From the NCBI GenBank assembly GCA_949825065.1, contig OX463859.1:10255606-10319605 (forward strand): DNA of 64,000 nt, read 5' to 3'. Positions 21,640 through 32,224 of this stretch are shown one piece after another. The notes under the pieces were generated by a model. That model saw only the letters and a list, made by a program, of their open reading frames with translations, was not told the origin of the DNA and did no database searches. Source of the stretch: Odontocerum albicorne (taxonomy: Eukaryota; Arthropoda; Insecta; Trichoptera; Odontoceridae). A program made the position numbers and the translations under genes. Position 1 is the first letter of the stretch, and each line of letters begins with the position of its first letter.

Positions 21640-22310
21640 CAAGTTATTATGCAATTATATGATCAATATAATAAAACTATTAAAAAAAAAAGAAAAGTCT
21701 AGACAATTTAAAGTTTCAACTGATCAAGCTTAAAAACTTGAACAATTGATCTACTCGTATAAGTGGAAAAGTTCCACGAAGAAAGAAGAAACGCAACATT
21801 CATTAGACTCGGTAATGATATGGCTTTTAGTAAATCAAATCTCTCTCGCAAAGGATAATCGAAAAATACATAGTCTATAGTTTTATCATCCAGACCACAC
21901 TCGCAGCCGGGATTCTCTACAATAACCATTCTGTAAAGATGATTAGACACCACGCAGTGCCTGTCCGCAAACGACACATGACATACACTTCCAACTTTTT
22001 CATTCTCATTATATTAAACCATGGTTTTAAAGGGATAGCTTGGTGGATTGATTTAAATCAAGATCCCTTACACACACACACCAGTCATATTCAACGCCCA
22101 TCGGTGCAAAGTATTATGTTTAATTTTATTTGAAAGATCAGTTACTGGCTGTGAAAAATCAGATAGCGGACAACCGGCAGAACATGCTTTCTTTGCCAAG
22201 GAATCAACACATCCGTAATCAGTGATATCAATATGTGAAGCAATCCAAGGACACTTAATAAATAATGATAAAACAAAAAATAGATAATTTTTAAACAATG
22301 CTAATGATTA
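21640..22310 (-). mobile_element. Non-LTR retrotransposon 3' part with RNase H remnant
   Basis: It runs on the minus strand from about 22310 to an A-rich 3' end near 21680 (T/A-run on the + strand). It contains the two coding remnants annotated as one pseudogene. An RNase H domain on a non-LTR element points to the I/R1/Loa group, distinct from LINE-A and RTE. Confidence 0.6.
21708..22300 (-). pseudogene. LINE RNase H and C-terminal zinc-knuckle remnant
   Basis: The upstream frame (22298-22068) reads CPWIASHIDITDYGCVDSLA followed by KKACSAG. This fits the end of an RNase H domain (W-x-x-S-H-x-x-I ... D-x-L-A-K-x-A). A second frame (21977-21708) reads HLYRMVIVENPGCECGLDD, then DYVFFDYPL, resembling the cysteine-bearing C-terminus after RNase H in I-type elements (C-x-C-G ... 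H/D-x-x-F-x-C-P), with some cysteines lost. A frame break near 22000 joins them. The RNase H catalytic start is not present. Function lost. Confidence 0.6.
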
Positions 22311-22319
22311 AAATTCCGA

Positions 22320-22715
22320 CGAATAGTATTCATTTCATGCAGAGTTTAATTATGTTATCAGGTTAATGAGGACAGAAAAAAAGCTAAATCCGTCATTTCA
22401 GCCACCATTATTCTAAACCCTGACTTAAAGAATTAAATCAAATATATTTACATCCAAACTAGCTACCATTTTGTACTTTAGTCACATTCTCACAACTAGG
22501 TTATAGAAGCTTGGGGTATTGTTAAGTGTGGATACTCTAAACAATGGAGGTATTCTAATAGAGTGGGAGGGAGCATATAAACCAATTCGTTACAAAGTCC
22601 CAGGTGATTTTAAAACACCATTCAAGTTTGTAAAAAAATAACCCAAGATAAAAGGTAGGTCTATGAGTCTCAAGCGATTGAAGATCAAAAAATATATTAG
22701 AAGATCTAAGAATAA
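22320..22715. other. Non-coding stretch, nothing recognised
   Basis: AT-rich DNA. Open frames are absent or trivial. Confidence 0.4.
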
Positions 22716-22719
22716 GACG

Positions 22720-22925
22720 ACCTCCTTGGCCTGGTGGTAAGACGCTTGTCTGCCAATCCGGAGGTTGCGGGTTCGATCCCCGCTGGAATCCAGATTTTTA
22801 AAATGGAATTCCAGTCTGGTTTTTACTTAGGGCCCATTAAAACATATTTCTGGTTGGTTGGAAGAGATTGCCATATGGCAATAAACTCGCTAGGTGAAAT
22901 AAAAAAATAAAAATAAAATAAAATA
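22720..22925 (+). mobile_element. SINE-1 reference copy
   Basis: The tRNA-like head has box A ggcctggtggtaag and box B gggttcgatcccc. The middle is ccagtctggtttttactta. The tail is ctggttggttggaagagatt, with the perfect 16-bp palindrome attgccatatggcaat at 22867-22882, then aaactcgctaggtg and an A-rich end. The head could fold like a tRNA, but it is fused to the SINE body and recurs as such elsewhere, so it is not a tRNA gene. Confidence 0.85.
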
Positions 22926-22929
22926 TTGA

Positions 22930-23495
22930 GCAACCTCTTCCTATAACAGGGACACAAGAATCACTGCTGGACCTTTTCAATTAAGCCAACATACAACTCA
23001 TAGTTTGGATTCCATATAACAGAGGTATACTCGTATGTTACTTCAAATTGCTTCTTACCAACGACTTATCATATAAAAAACTTTCTGAATGATCGGTCAT
23101 GTTATTCTGAGAAACCCAACAATCAGAAAGATTTTTTTTAATTGTCTCTTCTGCTAATAAATTAGAGTTTATTTATTTGTAATGTACTTTTACTCTACAG
23201 AATTTATACTTCGTGGACAAGTTATTCGTTCGCTTTCCATTCTGACGAATTTTAATTATTAACATTTATTAATTTTTAACGCCCGCAATCTTAACAAAAA
23301 AAACACATTTCTATTACAATTATACAAAAAAGAAACAAAATACAAATGAAAACTTCTATAGTTTAAAATAAAGCAGTGAATAAACTTTCACATTACGTCG
23401 ACATTATTTTGAATACTTAACAATCCAAATTTTTCTTAACGTCTTCGCTAAAAATCCACTTTCTTTCAGAACACGGATCTTCGAACAGCCAATGA
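22930..23495. other. Non-coding stretch, nothing recognised
   Basis: AT-rich sequence. No gene or repeat recognised. Confidence 0.35.
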
Positions 23496-23499
23496 GAGA

Positions 23500-23760
23500 C
23501 TTCTTTGCATACCAACGCATCATATTTTAAACGTTTCCATTTGCAGTTGACTCGGTGCGACTGTGAAACAAATTTCCAAGATTTATTAGATGTGAACCAT
23601 CTTTATTTACATTTAAGAGAGAATTGAAATTAAATCCTTATCACTAAGAATATCGTTTCATCCTAATTTTCCTTTCCTTCCATTCCTTATCCAATACGAG
23701 CTGGTTGGTTGGGAGAAATTGCTGTATAGCAATATGCCCGCCAGATATACTTTGTTTAAT
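23500..23760 (+). mobile_element. LINE-B copy, 5'-truncated
   Basis: The frame reads FPFAVDSVRL, a stop, NKFPRFIR, then FTFKRELKLN. This matches the non-LTR C-terminal pattern V-R-L-W-N-x-L-P ... F-K-x-x-L-K. The 3' UTR has cattccttatcc, then gagctggttggttgggagaa and a tail hairpin attgctgtatagcaat, ending gcccgccagatata. A second copy is at 30150-30545. Confidence 0.65.
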
Positions 23761-23869
23761 AATTTACACTAAATAATTAAACATATACGTTTCCTCAAAA
23801 CATATCACGTATAAATGAGAATCAACAACAAAATTGAAAAACATCTAATCTAGAAAAGTAACAAAATAG

Positions 23870-24090
23870 AGAGTATTGTATTGTATTACACTTTCATTGT
23901 ATACAGTTAAACATGGTGGGTTTATTACCATTTGGAAATCTCTTCCAACCGACCAGAAAGGTGCTTTATAATCCATAAGTGAAAACCAGACTCGAACTCT
24001 ATTTAAAAAATCTGATTATCAACTGTAGTTGAAACCGCAACTTCCGAGTTCGAAGACAGGCGTCTTACCAACTAAGCTGCGTATGCAGTA
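23870..24090 (-). mobile_element. SINE-1 copy
   Basis: On the minus strand: head near 24080 with box B-like complement of cttccgagttcgaag, the ccagactcgaact (sense: agtctggttt) middle, the weakened hairpin attaccatttggaaat, and the terminal gtatacaatgaaagtgtaat segment. A full-length tail is present. Confidence 0.7.
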
Positions 24091-24364
24091 TAAGAAAATT
24101 GCGTGGCTTTCAAAGGATAATTTTGAATAAAATTTTATTTTATTTAGTATAATAGTATACTCAATTACATCATAGAAAAATTACAACAATTTAATATATA
24201 CCTAATATTACTCAAAGCCCAATTATAAAAATAATAGTTCAATATGCTTTTCTTTGAAGCGGTCTAGATATTCAATTGAAAAGTTTTTCTAAAAGCTCTA
24301 ATCTTCTACCAATAAATCCTTAAAAAAACGATACTCGGAAGTAAATTTAAAGTCATCCCTTGTA

Positions 24365-24485
24365 CGAGTGTTGGAACACGACAAATAAAAGGCAACAAAA
24401 TCTCATCCATATAAATGAGTGTCCACTTAAATTACCTGTTTTTTTTGTCAATTATGTATTCATATAAACAAATACATTTGATATG
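24365..24485 (+). mobile_element. Diverged copy of the 18985 retroelement tail
   Basis: acacgacaaataaaaggcaa, then aaattacctgttttttttgt, aligns with 19075-19145. Truncated on both sides. Confidence 0.5.
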
Positions 24486-24499
24486 TAAACAAATAAAAA

Positions 24500-24960
24500 A
24501 ATACATATCTCTTGCAGGGTAGGCACAGAGAACTGATGTCCTAACTTTTCTACCCATGCACACAACTTTCGTCCCTTCCACATCTTATGTTATCCATATT
24601 TACCTTCTTTCAAATTTGTTCCACTTGATCTAACCACGTTTTTTCTTGGTCTACCTATCCACGCCCACCTTGACTTTCATACTCGCTCAGGCATCATTTT
24701 CTATACATGTTCAAACTACTCGTATATTAAAATTACTTTTTTCAGCTTACTTAAAACATCAATTTTATCCATGCATTGATTTTTTATGTCTTCATTCTGT
24801 TTTCTTTGATAACTACATTGATACTCCAAAGTTTTTTTAGTACGCCTATCTCCACTGTATTGGTGTTACTTTTATACTTCTGCTACGTTAAAGTTTCACT
24901 TCCATATCTCAAGCTATTAGGTATTATTTTCATTTTAAAAAAGTTGTGATTTGTTTATTT
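24500..24960 (-). mobile_element. RTE-like remnant
   Basis: The 3' end on the minus strand is the ggtaggcacagagaac block (24521). Upstream come complements of the ctttcaaatttgttccactt (DQ..FE) and gtctacctatccacgcc (GVDR.. basic) segments, and the mirrored TE..HFKSM-like segment. The same layout recurs at 35985-36620 and 46825-47040. Confidence 0.55.
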
Positions 24961-24964
24961 TTTT

Positions 24965-25430
24965 CTTTGCTAAGTACTGAAATATGTTGATTAACATTAC
25001 AAATATATAATATTTATCACCTACTTTAATAAACAGATTGTACTAAAGGAAATCGCGTAGTTCGCTTTAATTTAGCAGGAGATTATAGAATTTATTTATC
25101 AGTATTCCAGCTTCAGTAAATTCGTCAATTATTTAGCGATTACAACCGATAGATATTATATATTCCCCATCAACAAATCCAACGTAGCAACAATTGTATG
25201 GGGTTGTATGGAATCCAATTAAAACAAACAAACGTCAATGGGGTGTATTTTACATAAGCCGATTAAGCCACTTATTTTTCATCCCCCCAATGTCATAGAT
25301 AATATGGCTGACAGGGGTTGGAACACAGGGGGATCAATATTACTTGTGTTACCTGCTCTTATTAAATTGATTATGTAAAATAAAATATAATCTTACAAAA
25401 TACTATATTGGTAACACCGGTTTACCTAAA
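24965..25430. other. Non-coding stretch, nothing recognised
   Basis: AT-rich DNA without recognised features. Confidence 0.35.
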
Positions 25431-25432
25431 AA

Positions 25433-25695
25433 TCTATGGCGTTTTGGTAAAGAGGTACAAGTCATCAATTACTTAATTGTCAGTTTGAAGTTTTGCAGCA
25501 CTTGTATTCCTGAAATATAGACCTCAGGTAAATTTTAAAGGTAAACTTTGAATACGTAAATTATTTATGTATTCAAAGTTTACCTTTAAAGTTTACCTGA
25601 GGTCTGTATTTCAGGAATACAAGTGCTGCAAAACTTCAAACTGATAAATAAGTAATTGACGACTTGTAGGTACCTCTTTACCAAAACGCCATAGA
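25433..25695. repeat. Near-perfect 130-bp palindrome (fold-back MITE)
   Basis: The left arm starts tctatggcgttttggtaaag (25433). The right arm ends with the complement ctttaccaaaacgccatag (to 25694). Arms match over about 125 bp with few mismatches, including aagtgctgcaaaacttcaaa and ttcaaagtttaccttt near the centre. The spacer is only about 15 bp (25555-25570). A transcript would form one long hairpin. No target duplication was identified, so its transposon nature is inferred. Confidence 0.85.
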
Positions 25696-25699
25696 AATG

Positions 25700-26780
25700 T
25701 CTCAAAAAATAATTTTTATCAGATACTGATAAAAATAAATTTAAGCAGGATCGATGTCAGTAGAAGAGGATTTAGTACTAGGCTAAAATTTCCTTAGAAC
25801 TATTACACATCATAGCATAGGTCCAAATCTTTCTGGTTGAAACAAGGTAGAACGAGTATGGACATCTACCACTGTTGGTAACGTTCACGCATGGTCAGGT
25901 GATGAATGTTAAAGTTAAACTTTGATACCTCTATATTCAGTTGTATGCCAACTAAAGCCGATAGAAGACGTGTTGTTTCGTTATATTTGTAATGTTAAAA
26001 ATTTTATATCACGCGGTAATCGAGTTTTTTTTTAATAAGGAGATACGCCATCAGACGTTTCTTTCAAAGTAAGGGAAACACATTGTTTAGATGCTGACTT
26101 CACTTTATTTCCACCCAGATTTGTCCACCCTTTAGTATATCAATATCTAACGAAAACCACTTCTTATTTCGGCTCTAGTTAACGTACTGCGGTATTCGCT
26201 CGTAGATGTTCTAACTTAGTCAGATCGGATACTTTTGGACCTTAGTGGTATAGTACCAAAAATGACGATGATTTAAAAGGATTTTCTTGTAAAAGGATAA
26301 CTATATTTAATTGCTCTATGTTTGTATCTGTGCTTAAGTGCATCTGGTCCTTGTGTCCGGTTACTCAAGATCTTAATGTGGTCCGGTTTTTGTGAAGAAC
26401 ATGATCGTTAAGATATCTTCTCATCAATTGTCCCTGTCTGCGACACGTCTTGTACATACTTGATCAGAGCGATTTGTGATGACTTTTACAGAATTTATAC
26501 ACTCAGGAATAAGATCCAGCGCGTTTACAAGCGCATCATCCTCTCTTAAAGGGACAAATAGTTATTCTGTTATTAGTTTTACTTTATTGATATTATTATC
26601 TGTCTTAAATCAAGAAGAATGAGATTGTACTTAAATAGCAATACTTGTCAAATCATGAAAAGCATTGCCATCAAATTTATTAATATTACGCACAATTTTT
26701 TTTAGATACTTGTGCATCACGTTGTGCATCGACATGTGGTGCTACGTACAAATGTTAAGTTTCTTTAAATTATAAACCAA
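25700..26780. other. Non-coding stretch, nothing recognised
   Basis: About 1 kb with no gene or repeat recognised. The segment 26320-26560 is less AT-rich than its surroundings but holds no usable frame. Confidence 0.35.
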
Positions 26781-26784
26781 TGTT

Positions 26785-27385
26785 AGACTCCGTCCTTGGA
26801 ATGCTTTAAGAAGTAACTGAAAAAACTCTTAATTCCTAGTCAGTAATATAACGTGTTTCATTCCTGATTTTTATTTCCTCTCCATCATCTTTTTCTTTTC
26901 CTTTGATTGATTTTACTTTCATATGTTTATGTCCATTAATTTCATATACATGAATAATCTTGGGAATATTTTTTGCGACTATGTATTAGGTGTTAACATA
27001 AGTTGTGTCCGTTTTTTTTTTTCAATTTATAAATGAGCACCAAAAGTAAAACAAAATGCTAAATGTTATACGTCATTCAAAAGAAAATTTTCTGCTCTAC
27101 AAGTAATTGTGTTTGCTTTTACGTTACATATATTATTTTATTTGATTACAAGCCTTCAAAATGAAATAGCAAGTAGACGAAAGTGAGCATTTTCGACACC
27201 TCCTTCTGTTTACCATTTTGTTTTACTTTTGGTGCTCATTTTTGAATTGAAAAAAAAACGGACACACCTTATGTTAACACCCAATAATTTGCTTTATTTA
27301 CTTTTATCTGGTTGGCTGGAAAGGATTGCTGCCTGGCAATATACCAGCCCGAATGTATTTACAATGAAGTGTTAAATGAATAAAT
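26785..27385 (+). mobile_element. LINE-A 3' end interrupted by a MITE
   Basis: The left part (26785-26985) has the C-terminal remnant (tccttggaatgctttaagaag) and 3' UTR (cctttgattgatt, gcgactatg). The right part (27285-27385) resumes with tttgctttatttacttttat and ctggttggctggaaaggatt, with the hairpin attgctgcctggcaat and caatgaagtgttaaat tail. The two halves join without loss at the TA target duplication of the inserted MITE. Confidence 0.85.
26986..27284. mobile_element. Palindromic MITE with TA target duplication
   Basis: Arms: ttaggtgttaacataag at 26986 and its complement ending cacccaa at 27284. They match over about 75 bp, including ggtgctcat..ttactttt blocks. TA occurs at 26984-26985 and 27285-27286. 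The loop is non-coding. TA duplication indicates mobilisation by a Tc1/mariner-type transposase. Confidence 0.88.
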
Positions 27386-27389
27386 ACCT

Positions 27390-28015
27390 ACCATAGTGTT
27401 ACAATGCACAATAAAGAAAGCAATAATCGGATTAGGGATAACTTATTGTTTCAGTAGGATGTTACACGTAAAGTCTAGAATATAATCTTGAAATACTCGT
27501 GCTTGTAGTTTAAAAATATCGATAAACGAGCTTTGAAAAACTTAAAAATCAAATATATTTACCTTTCTCAGTGCCCAGCTTATTTTTGAGGAATTTTGAA
27601 TTTTGTTAAATCTAAGTAAACATTTTCTTTTATATAAAGCTACATCAGACTTCTTACATATATACCGTATCTCACTTATTTTATTGTGCTTAACAAATAC
27701 CCTGCAAGTTGAGCAGAGCTTTTTTTTCAGTTGATGGACTACATATCAAAACATGTTAAGACACGTTTTTTGATAATAAGCTTGGAGGATTCAGCAAATT
27801 CTTTCTCTATTTGGACGCGGAAACTGTAGTTGGTCACCAGATTTATATGTCAATCAATATATCTTCAAGATTTGACAAATCACTGAAGATTGAAGACGTG
27901 ACGTCAGATTTCATTGTATAGAAATCAGGAATAAAAAATCAGGAGATAATCGTTTAAAGGTTGAATTATTAACAAAAATAGTTGCTTGATGATAGTTATG
28001 TCCTATTTTGGAAGA
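27390..28015. other. Non-coding stretch, nothing recognised
   Basis: AT-rich. No gene or repeat recognised. Confidence 0.35.
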
Positions 28016-28019
28016 TAAG

Positions 28020-28112
28020 TCGATCACGTCAAAACAGGACTCGACGCAAATCAGATACGTCGATCATGGAAGATACGTCGATCACGTCAAAACAGGACTC
28101 GACGCAAATCTT
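28020..28112. repeat. 58-bp tandem duplication
   Basis: gatcacgtcaaaacaggact, continuing through cgacgcaaatc, occurs at 28022 and again at 28080. The spacing is 58 bases and includes atacgtcgatca. Only two units. Confidence 0.85.
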
Positions 28113-28329
28113 TTTATAAAATGGATCGGTATACAAAGTATTTATCGAGATACAAAATTTCATTTATGAATTCTATGCATAATGTCGAACCCAATTTTGG
28201 TGATGCGATGTTTTTTTATGTATTGTCCTCTCGATCATTTTCTTCAATATGTATAGTCAAATATCCATTATTTTGTGTATTTTCTTACCACCCTGTGACA
28301 AACAAAAATCTATAGGTACATAACGATAG

Positions 28330-28670
28330 CTATAAACACCGTACATACAAAGCGTCATCGTCCAAAATAGGGGGATGACGGGAAATAAGTAGGTACCGAC
28401 AGCAGCCGAACTCAGCCGGAGAATTACGAAGATTTACGAAGTGGGGTGAAGAAAATTTTGTCAACGTAGATTTACGCTTCAATGGATTTGGACGATTCCT
28501 TAGCAAAATGTCGTAGTACGCCATTTAACGTGTCTTTAGAGGTGGATAATAAATTAAAGCTAAATGGTTATTTCGAAAAATGTAAGGTGGGTTTTGGGGC
28601 TCCACAGGGATGTATTCTAGACCCTATTATTTTTATTTAATTTAATCAAGATACACTTTTAATCATCATC
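28330..28670 (+). pseudogene. Non-LTR reverse transcriptase fragment, unit 1
   Basis: The + strand near 28510-28640 reads KLNGYFEKCKVGFGAPQGCI followed by LDPIIFI. This matches the reverse transcriptase motif G-x-P-Q-G-x-x-L-x-P-x-x-F that precedes the catalytic box. The rest of the domain is missing. Unit 2 at 28760-28920 is a diverged duplicate. Confidence 0.65.
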
Positions 28671-28759
28671 TTCATCACGCCATACCCCTTATTGAAGTAG
28701 GAGGAAATAAAAAAATCTCGACTTCATTTCATTATTCCAACGATTTTGGATGATTACGT

Positions 28760-28920
28760 CGCAAACTATCGTACACTGTGCGCCATTCAACATGTCTTTA
28801 TAGTTAGATAGTAAATTAAAGCTAAACGATTCTTTTGAAAACTGTAATATGGGTTTTGGAGCTCAACAGGGATGTATTCTAGGCCCTATAATTTTTTTAT
28901 TTGATTTAATCAAGATACAC
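28760..28920 (+). pseudogene. Non-LTR reverse transcriptase fragment, unit 2
   Basis: It duplicates 28510-28665: attaaagctaaa, gggttttgga, acagggatgtattctag and taatcaagatacacttttaa are shared in order. Frame breaks obscure the motif (tggagctcaacaggg equals G-A-Q-Q-G). Both units stop at the same point, so duplication followed truncation of the element. Confidence 0.6.
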
Positions 28921-28924
28921 TTTT

Positions 28925-29620
28925 AATAATAATCTCCAACCCACCATGTTCCTATTGGGATAGACAAAGTGGACATATCTCGATCTAAATTGATTCCTCT
29001 TCTTCTTTCGTATCGCATTCTTCAACATATCCGAATAAGTAATTTGGATATATTGAAGAACATACCTGGGAAACAATATTGTGTTCAGTTCAATTAATCG
29101 AGCCTTCGAGTTAAGAACCACCAGATAAGGCTTATCTAGTGGGGTAGGTAAATATGATACATATCAATTTCATTATATAATGGACCACATATTTCACTTC
29201 ACCACGTCCATACACCTTGTCATAGATACTTTACTATTAAGACAGCTTTTCCTTCTTTCAGAATTTGATTAATTTGGCTAAGCGAAATTTTCTAGGTCTC
29301 TCTAAACTTTTTGTATCGTCTTCACTACTCATACAAATTATTATTTCGGTAAATCTTTCATTCTTCCTATGTAGCCGGATCACCCCAATGCTTCTATATT
29401 AAGTACTGTACCTTCTTCCAATCCGCATTCTTTCCTTATGCTATAATTCCGTATTTTATCATACAATGTTATTCACATTCTATGTAACGCTTTTATTTTT
29501 TTATGCATTTCTACAACATTTAGACTTCTTTCATTCTTTTTCCACATCCATATTTCACTCCCATATTCCGTATATTGGTAATTAAGTACTAGTGTGGACT
29601 ATCATTTTAGCAGGTTTTGA
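28925..29620 (-). mobile_element. RTE-like remnants
   Basis: Two minus-strand pieces. 28930-29060 has the 3' end block (ggatagacaaagtggacata). 29150-29600 carries complements of the landmarks ctttcagaatttgatt, tccgcattctttcctta (a KECGLEEG-like sense reading), catttctacaac and ttccacatccatatttcactcccatatt (EYGSEIWMWKK-like). The pattern is typical of the region after the reverse transcriptase in RTE elements. Confidence 0.6.
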
Positions 29621-29879
29621 TAATGTTCAGTTTGAGTTGCCTAGAATGTGTGGAAAAACAAAGTATAGCAAAATAAGGATGAAGGACAATAGCAAATAAC
29701 GTGGATTAAAAAAATGTGTTGTGCTAGAGAAACGGGCAATGATGCGTTCTGCCACGTAGAAAAAACCCATTATAGAAAATTTACAAAAATAATCTATACG
29801 AGAAGTAAAGAAGGTACGGGAAGTTTTGAAAGACCTAGATAATCGTGGCCTTTCTAAATGAATCCATTCTGAAAGAGGA

Positions 29880-30090
29880 AGAGTGAAAAGTATTCGTTGT
29901 ATGCAGAAAAACCTGGCAAGCTTATTGCTGTGCTGCAATATCTTTCAACTAACCAAAAACATTTTTAAAATGTCTCAAGGAAAAAACCAGACTTAAACCA
30001 TTCAATAAAAGGGAGGCAGCGGATATCAAATCCGCAAACCCAAATCAGAAGACGGACACCTTACCAACTAATTCATTGAGGTCATTAATA
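29880..30090 (-). mobile_element. SINE-1 copy
   Basis: On the minus strand: tRNA-like head (30080-30030, complement of atcaaatccgcaaac), the ccagacttaaa middle, and the hairpin attgctgtgctgcaat at 29921-29936, then the gcttgccaggtt tail. The hairpin differs in loop from other copies but keeps the ATTGC/GCAAT stem. Confidence 0.7.
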
Positions 30091-30149
30091 GGAGAGTGTG
30101 TAATACTAGGTGTACGGATTTGTCAAAAGCGTAAGATGTGTGCCAGAAT

Positions 30150-30545
30150 ACATTAAATACATTTTCATTTGCGGTTCACTCGGTACGACTTTGTAACGAA
30201 CTTCCAATATTTATCAGATGTGCAATCTCTTAAATGTATTTTCATTTAAGAGAGAAATGAAAAAAATATTAGATTACTCAAAATATCCTTTCATCCAATT
30301 TTTCCTTCGATTCCCTTCCTTATCCTTGAACAAGTTTCTTTCCTCTAGTTCAACTATTATTAATGGATATAATTAATTCCTTTGTTTTTGTTTCAATTAA
30401 ATTTAAACGAATATATTATTTTTTTGTAAAACCTGTCATGGATTAAATCATATTAATGTATCCAAGATGAGCTGGTTAGTTGGAAGAAATTATGTGGACC
30501 AAAAACCGTACTAGATGTACCATGTTTAACAATCCACACAAAAGA
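30150..30545 (+). mobile_element. LINE-B copy, 5'-truncated
   Basis: Matches 23500-23760: tttcatttgcggttcactcg, gtacgactttgtaacgaact, ttaagagagaaatgaa, tttcatccaatttttcctt, cccttccttatcc, and a late gagctggttagttggaagaaa. About 120 bp of unrelated AT-rich sequence lies between the cctt block and the tail. Confidence 0.6.
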
Positions 30546-30549
30546 ATGA

Positions 30550-31155
30550 AAATAAATAAATATATGAAGAGGAGATATATTCTCTTTGCCTGCCTCAATA
30601 GGGACCACACGAGATAGAGTTGACGTATTTCAATCCCTTCTTAAACATTTTCGAGGTAGTCAATTTTGAAAATCACCCTTATTAAAATTCCCCACCGTTT
30701 TTCTATAGTCAGGTCATCATTATTTTGAATGCATTTGATCCTGGCATCCGATTATCCTTTTTCCTGCATCCAGGGACACACAGTCCTTTGATCCTAGTCA
30801 GCTGAGCCGTTGTTAGCTTTTTGTCATATAGATAAGAATCAACAATTGTGCAAACAATTATTTGTGGATCAGTGTCGCTTATTAAAATGCTTTATTTTTT
30901 TGTGAATGATTTATTTGATAATCTTTGAATATTTATACTGTATAAATTAACATCAAATTGCTAAAAATATATATTCAATATATAGAAAAACAATGTATGA
31001 CAATAATAAATGTTGAGATTAGGAAATAATGTAGTCTTAAAAAAGACGCTGTGTTTAAGATGATGAAAGAAGCATCGAGATTGTTCATTTACGTGGATAG
31101 AATGATGTTGGAATATTCAGAAATGTAATATGATGTACTCGTATATGTGATGGTT
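30550..31155. other. Non-coding stretch
   Basis: A short RTE-like tail block (ttctctttgcctgcctcaat) at 30579. Nothing else recognised. Confidence 0.35.
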
Positions 31156-31159
31156 TAAC

Positions 31160-31445
31160 CTGTGCTGTTTTTGCTGGTCCTCGTTATCGAGAATTTCCTC
31201 GCTATTCCAACGTCAATTCAGCTGGAAAGTGAAGCTGTGCCGTGGAGTTTTCGTCTTTTTCTTCTCTTTCTCCTCTTTAAGTGAGTGAGCCGTTACACAC
31301 CAGCCAACTCATCGGCCATACTGGTGTACTGGCCATACTGGATCCGATGGCACATCTGATCGATTGGACCACGACGGCGTGATTGTTTTCTTTTTTGAAA
31401 GAAGTGACATGACCGAAGTCATGGTTGTCTTTAAACCTCCAAATA
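31160..31445 (-). mobile_element. SINE-2 copy, truncated
   Basis: Complement of the SINE-2 body: a cttgagaatttcctcgctat end block at 31190, then the gaagctgtgccgtggag, aagtgagtgagccgtta, tactggatccgatggcac and gaccgaagtcat blocks. The tRNA head is missing. Confidence 0.7.
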
Positions 31446-31449
31446 TTAG

Positions 31450-32220
31450 GCAAAATAGATCGGCGACCTTTCTCAAGGAAGTCCAGTGCGTTATCGTGCG
31501 GTCATGCACTTCATTGGCATATTAACATCATCTATTCCAACCAACCAAAGAAAAAAAGACTGGAAATAAATAAATGGGTACCTAAAGGAATCGAACCCAT
31601 AAGAATCGAGTCGGACGATAAGGTAGAATTAAAGGTAAAATAAATTTGGAAATACCTAGAAATACGTGGTAAATCCAAATTAATCAAAATTTGAACGAGA
31701 GAAGAGTGAACATCATTTCTAATGGGTGAGTATGCATTACGAAATTTATGGAAATTTTAGCTGCGAAAAATGTGTCTCAGGATAAAATGAAATGCAGATC
31801 TGTTCTCTTTGCCTACTCCAATAGAGACATGTCAAAATGGTGATGAGGATGATTATGAAAAATATCAACCTATATGCCACTTGTTGTAATATATTTGAAT
31901 AAACGTAAAGCTTTATTTACATATAATATGATAGTTAAAACTAGTGAACCTAACTTCCATAACTTACATGTATTATTTTATATCCAAAAACATTTACAAT
32001 TTTTGCTCCTTCAACTACACATATCTATTCTCAACATATAAAACACATACACAAGTAACAGTCTCAATGTTCACAGCATCATTAATAAATTCTTTAATCA
32101 CAGCTTCTTTACAATATTTTGTAATTTTTTAATAATTTAGTGTTATTTATTTTGAGTTTTCGTCATTTTGGTTATTAGAATCAGAGTCACATTAAATTTT
32201 CTGGGGTAACTATGTATACT
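31450..32220. other. Non-coding stretch with SINE and RTE scraps
   Basis: A box B-like complement (aggaatcgaacccataag) lies at 31587 and an RTE-like tail block (ttctctttgcctactccaat) at 31803. No gene is supported. Confidence 0.4.
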
Positions 32221-32224
32221 TCCT

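Noticed and set aside
22720..22795. tRNA gene
   Set aside because: Box A and box B are present, but the sequence is fused to a body and hairpin tail repeated many times, so it is a SINE head.
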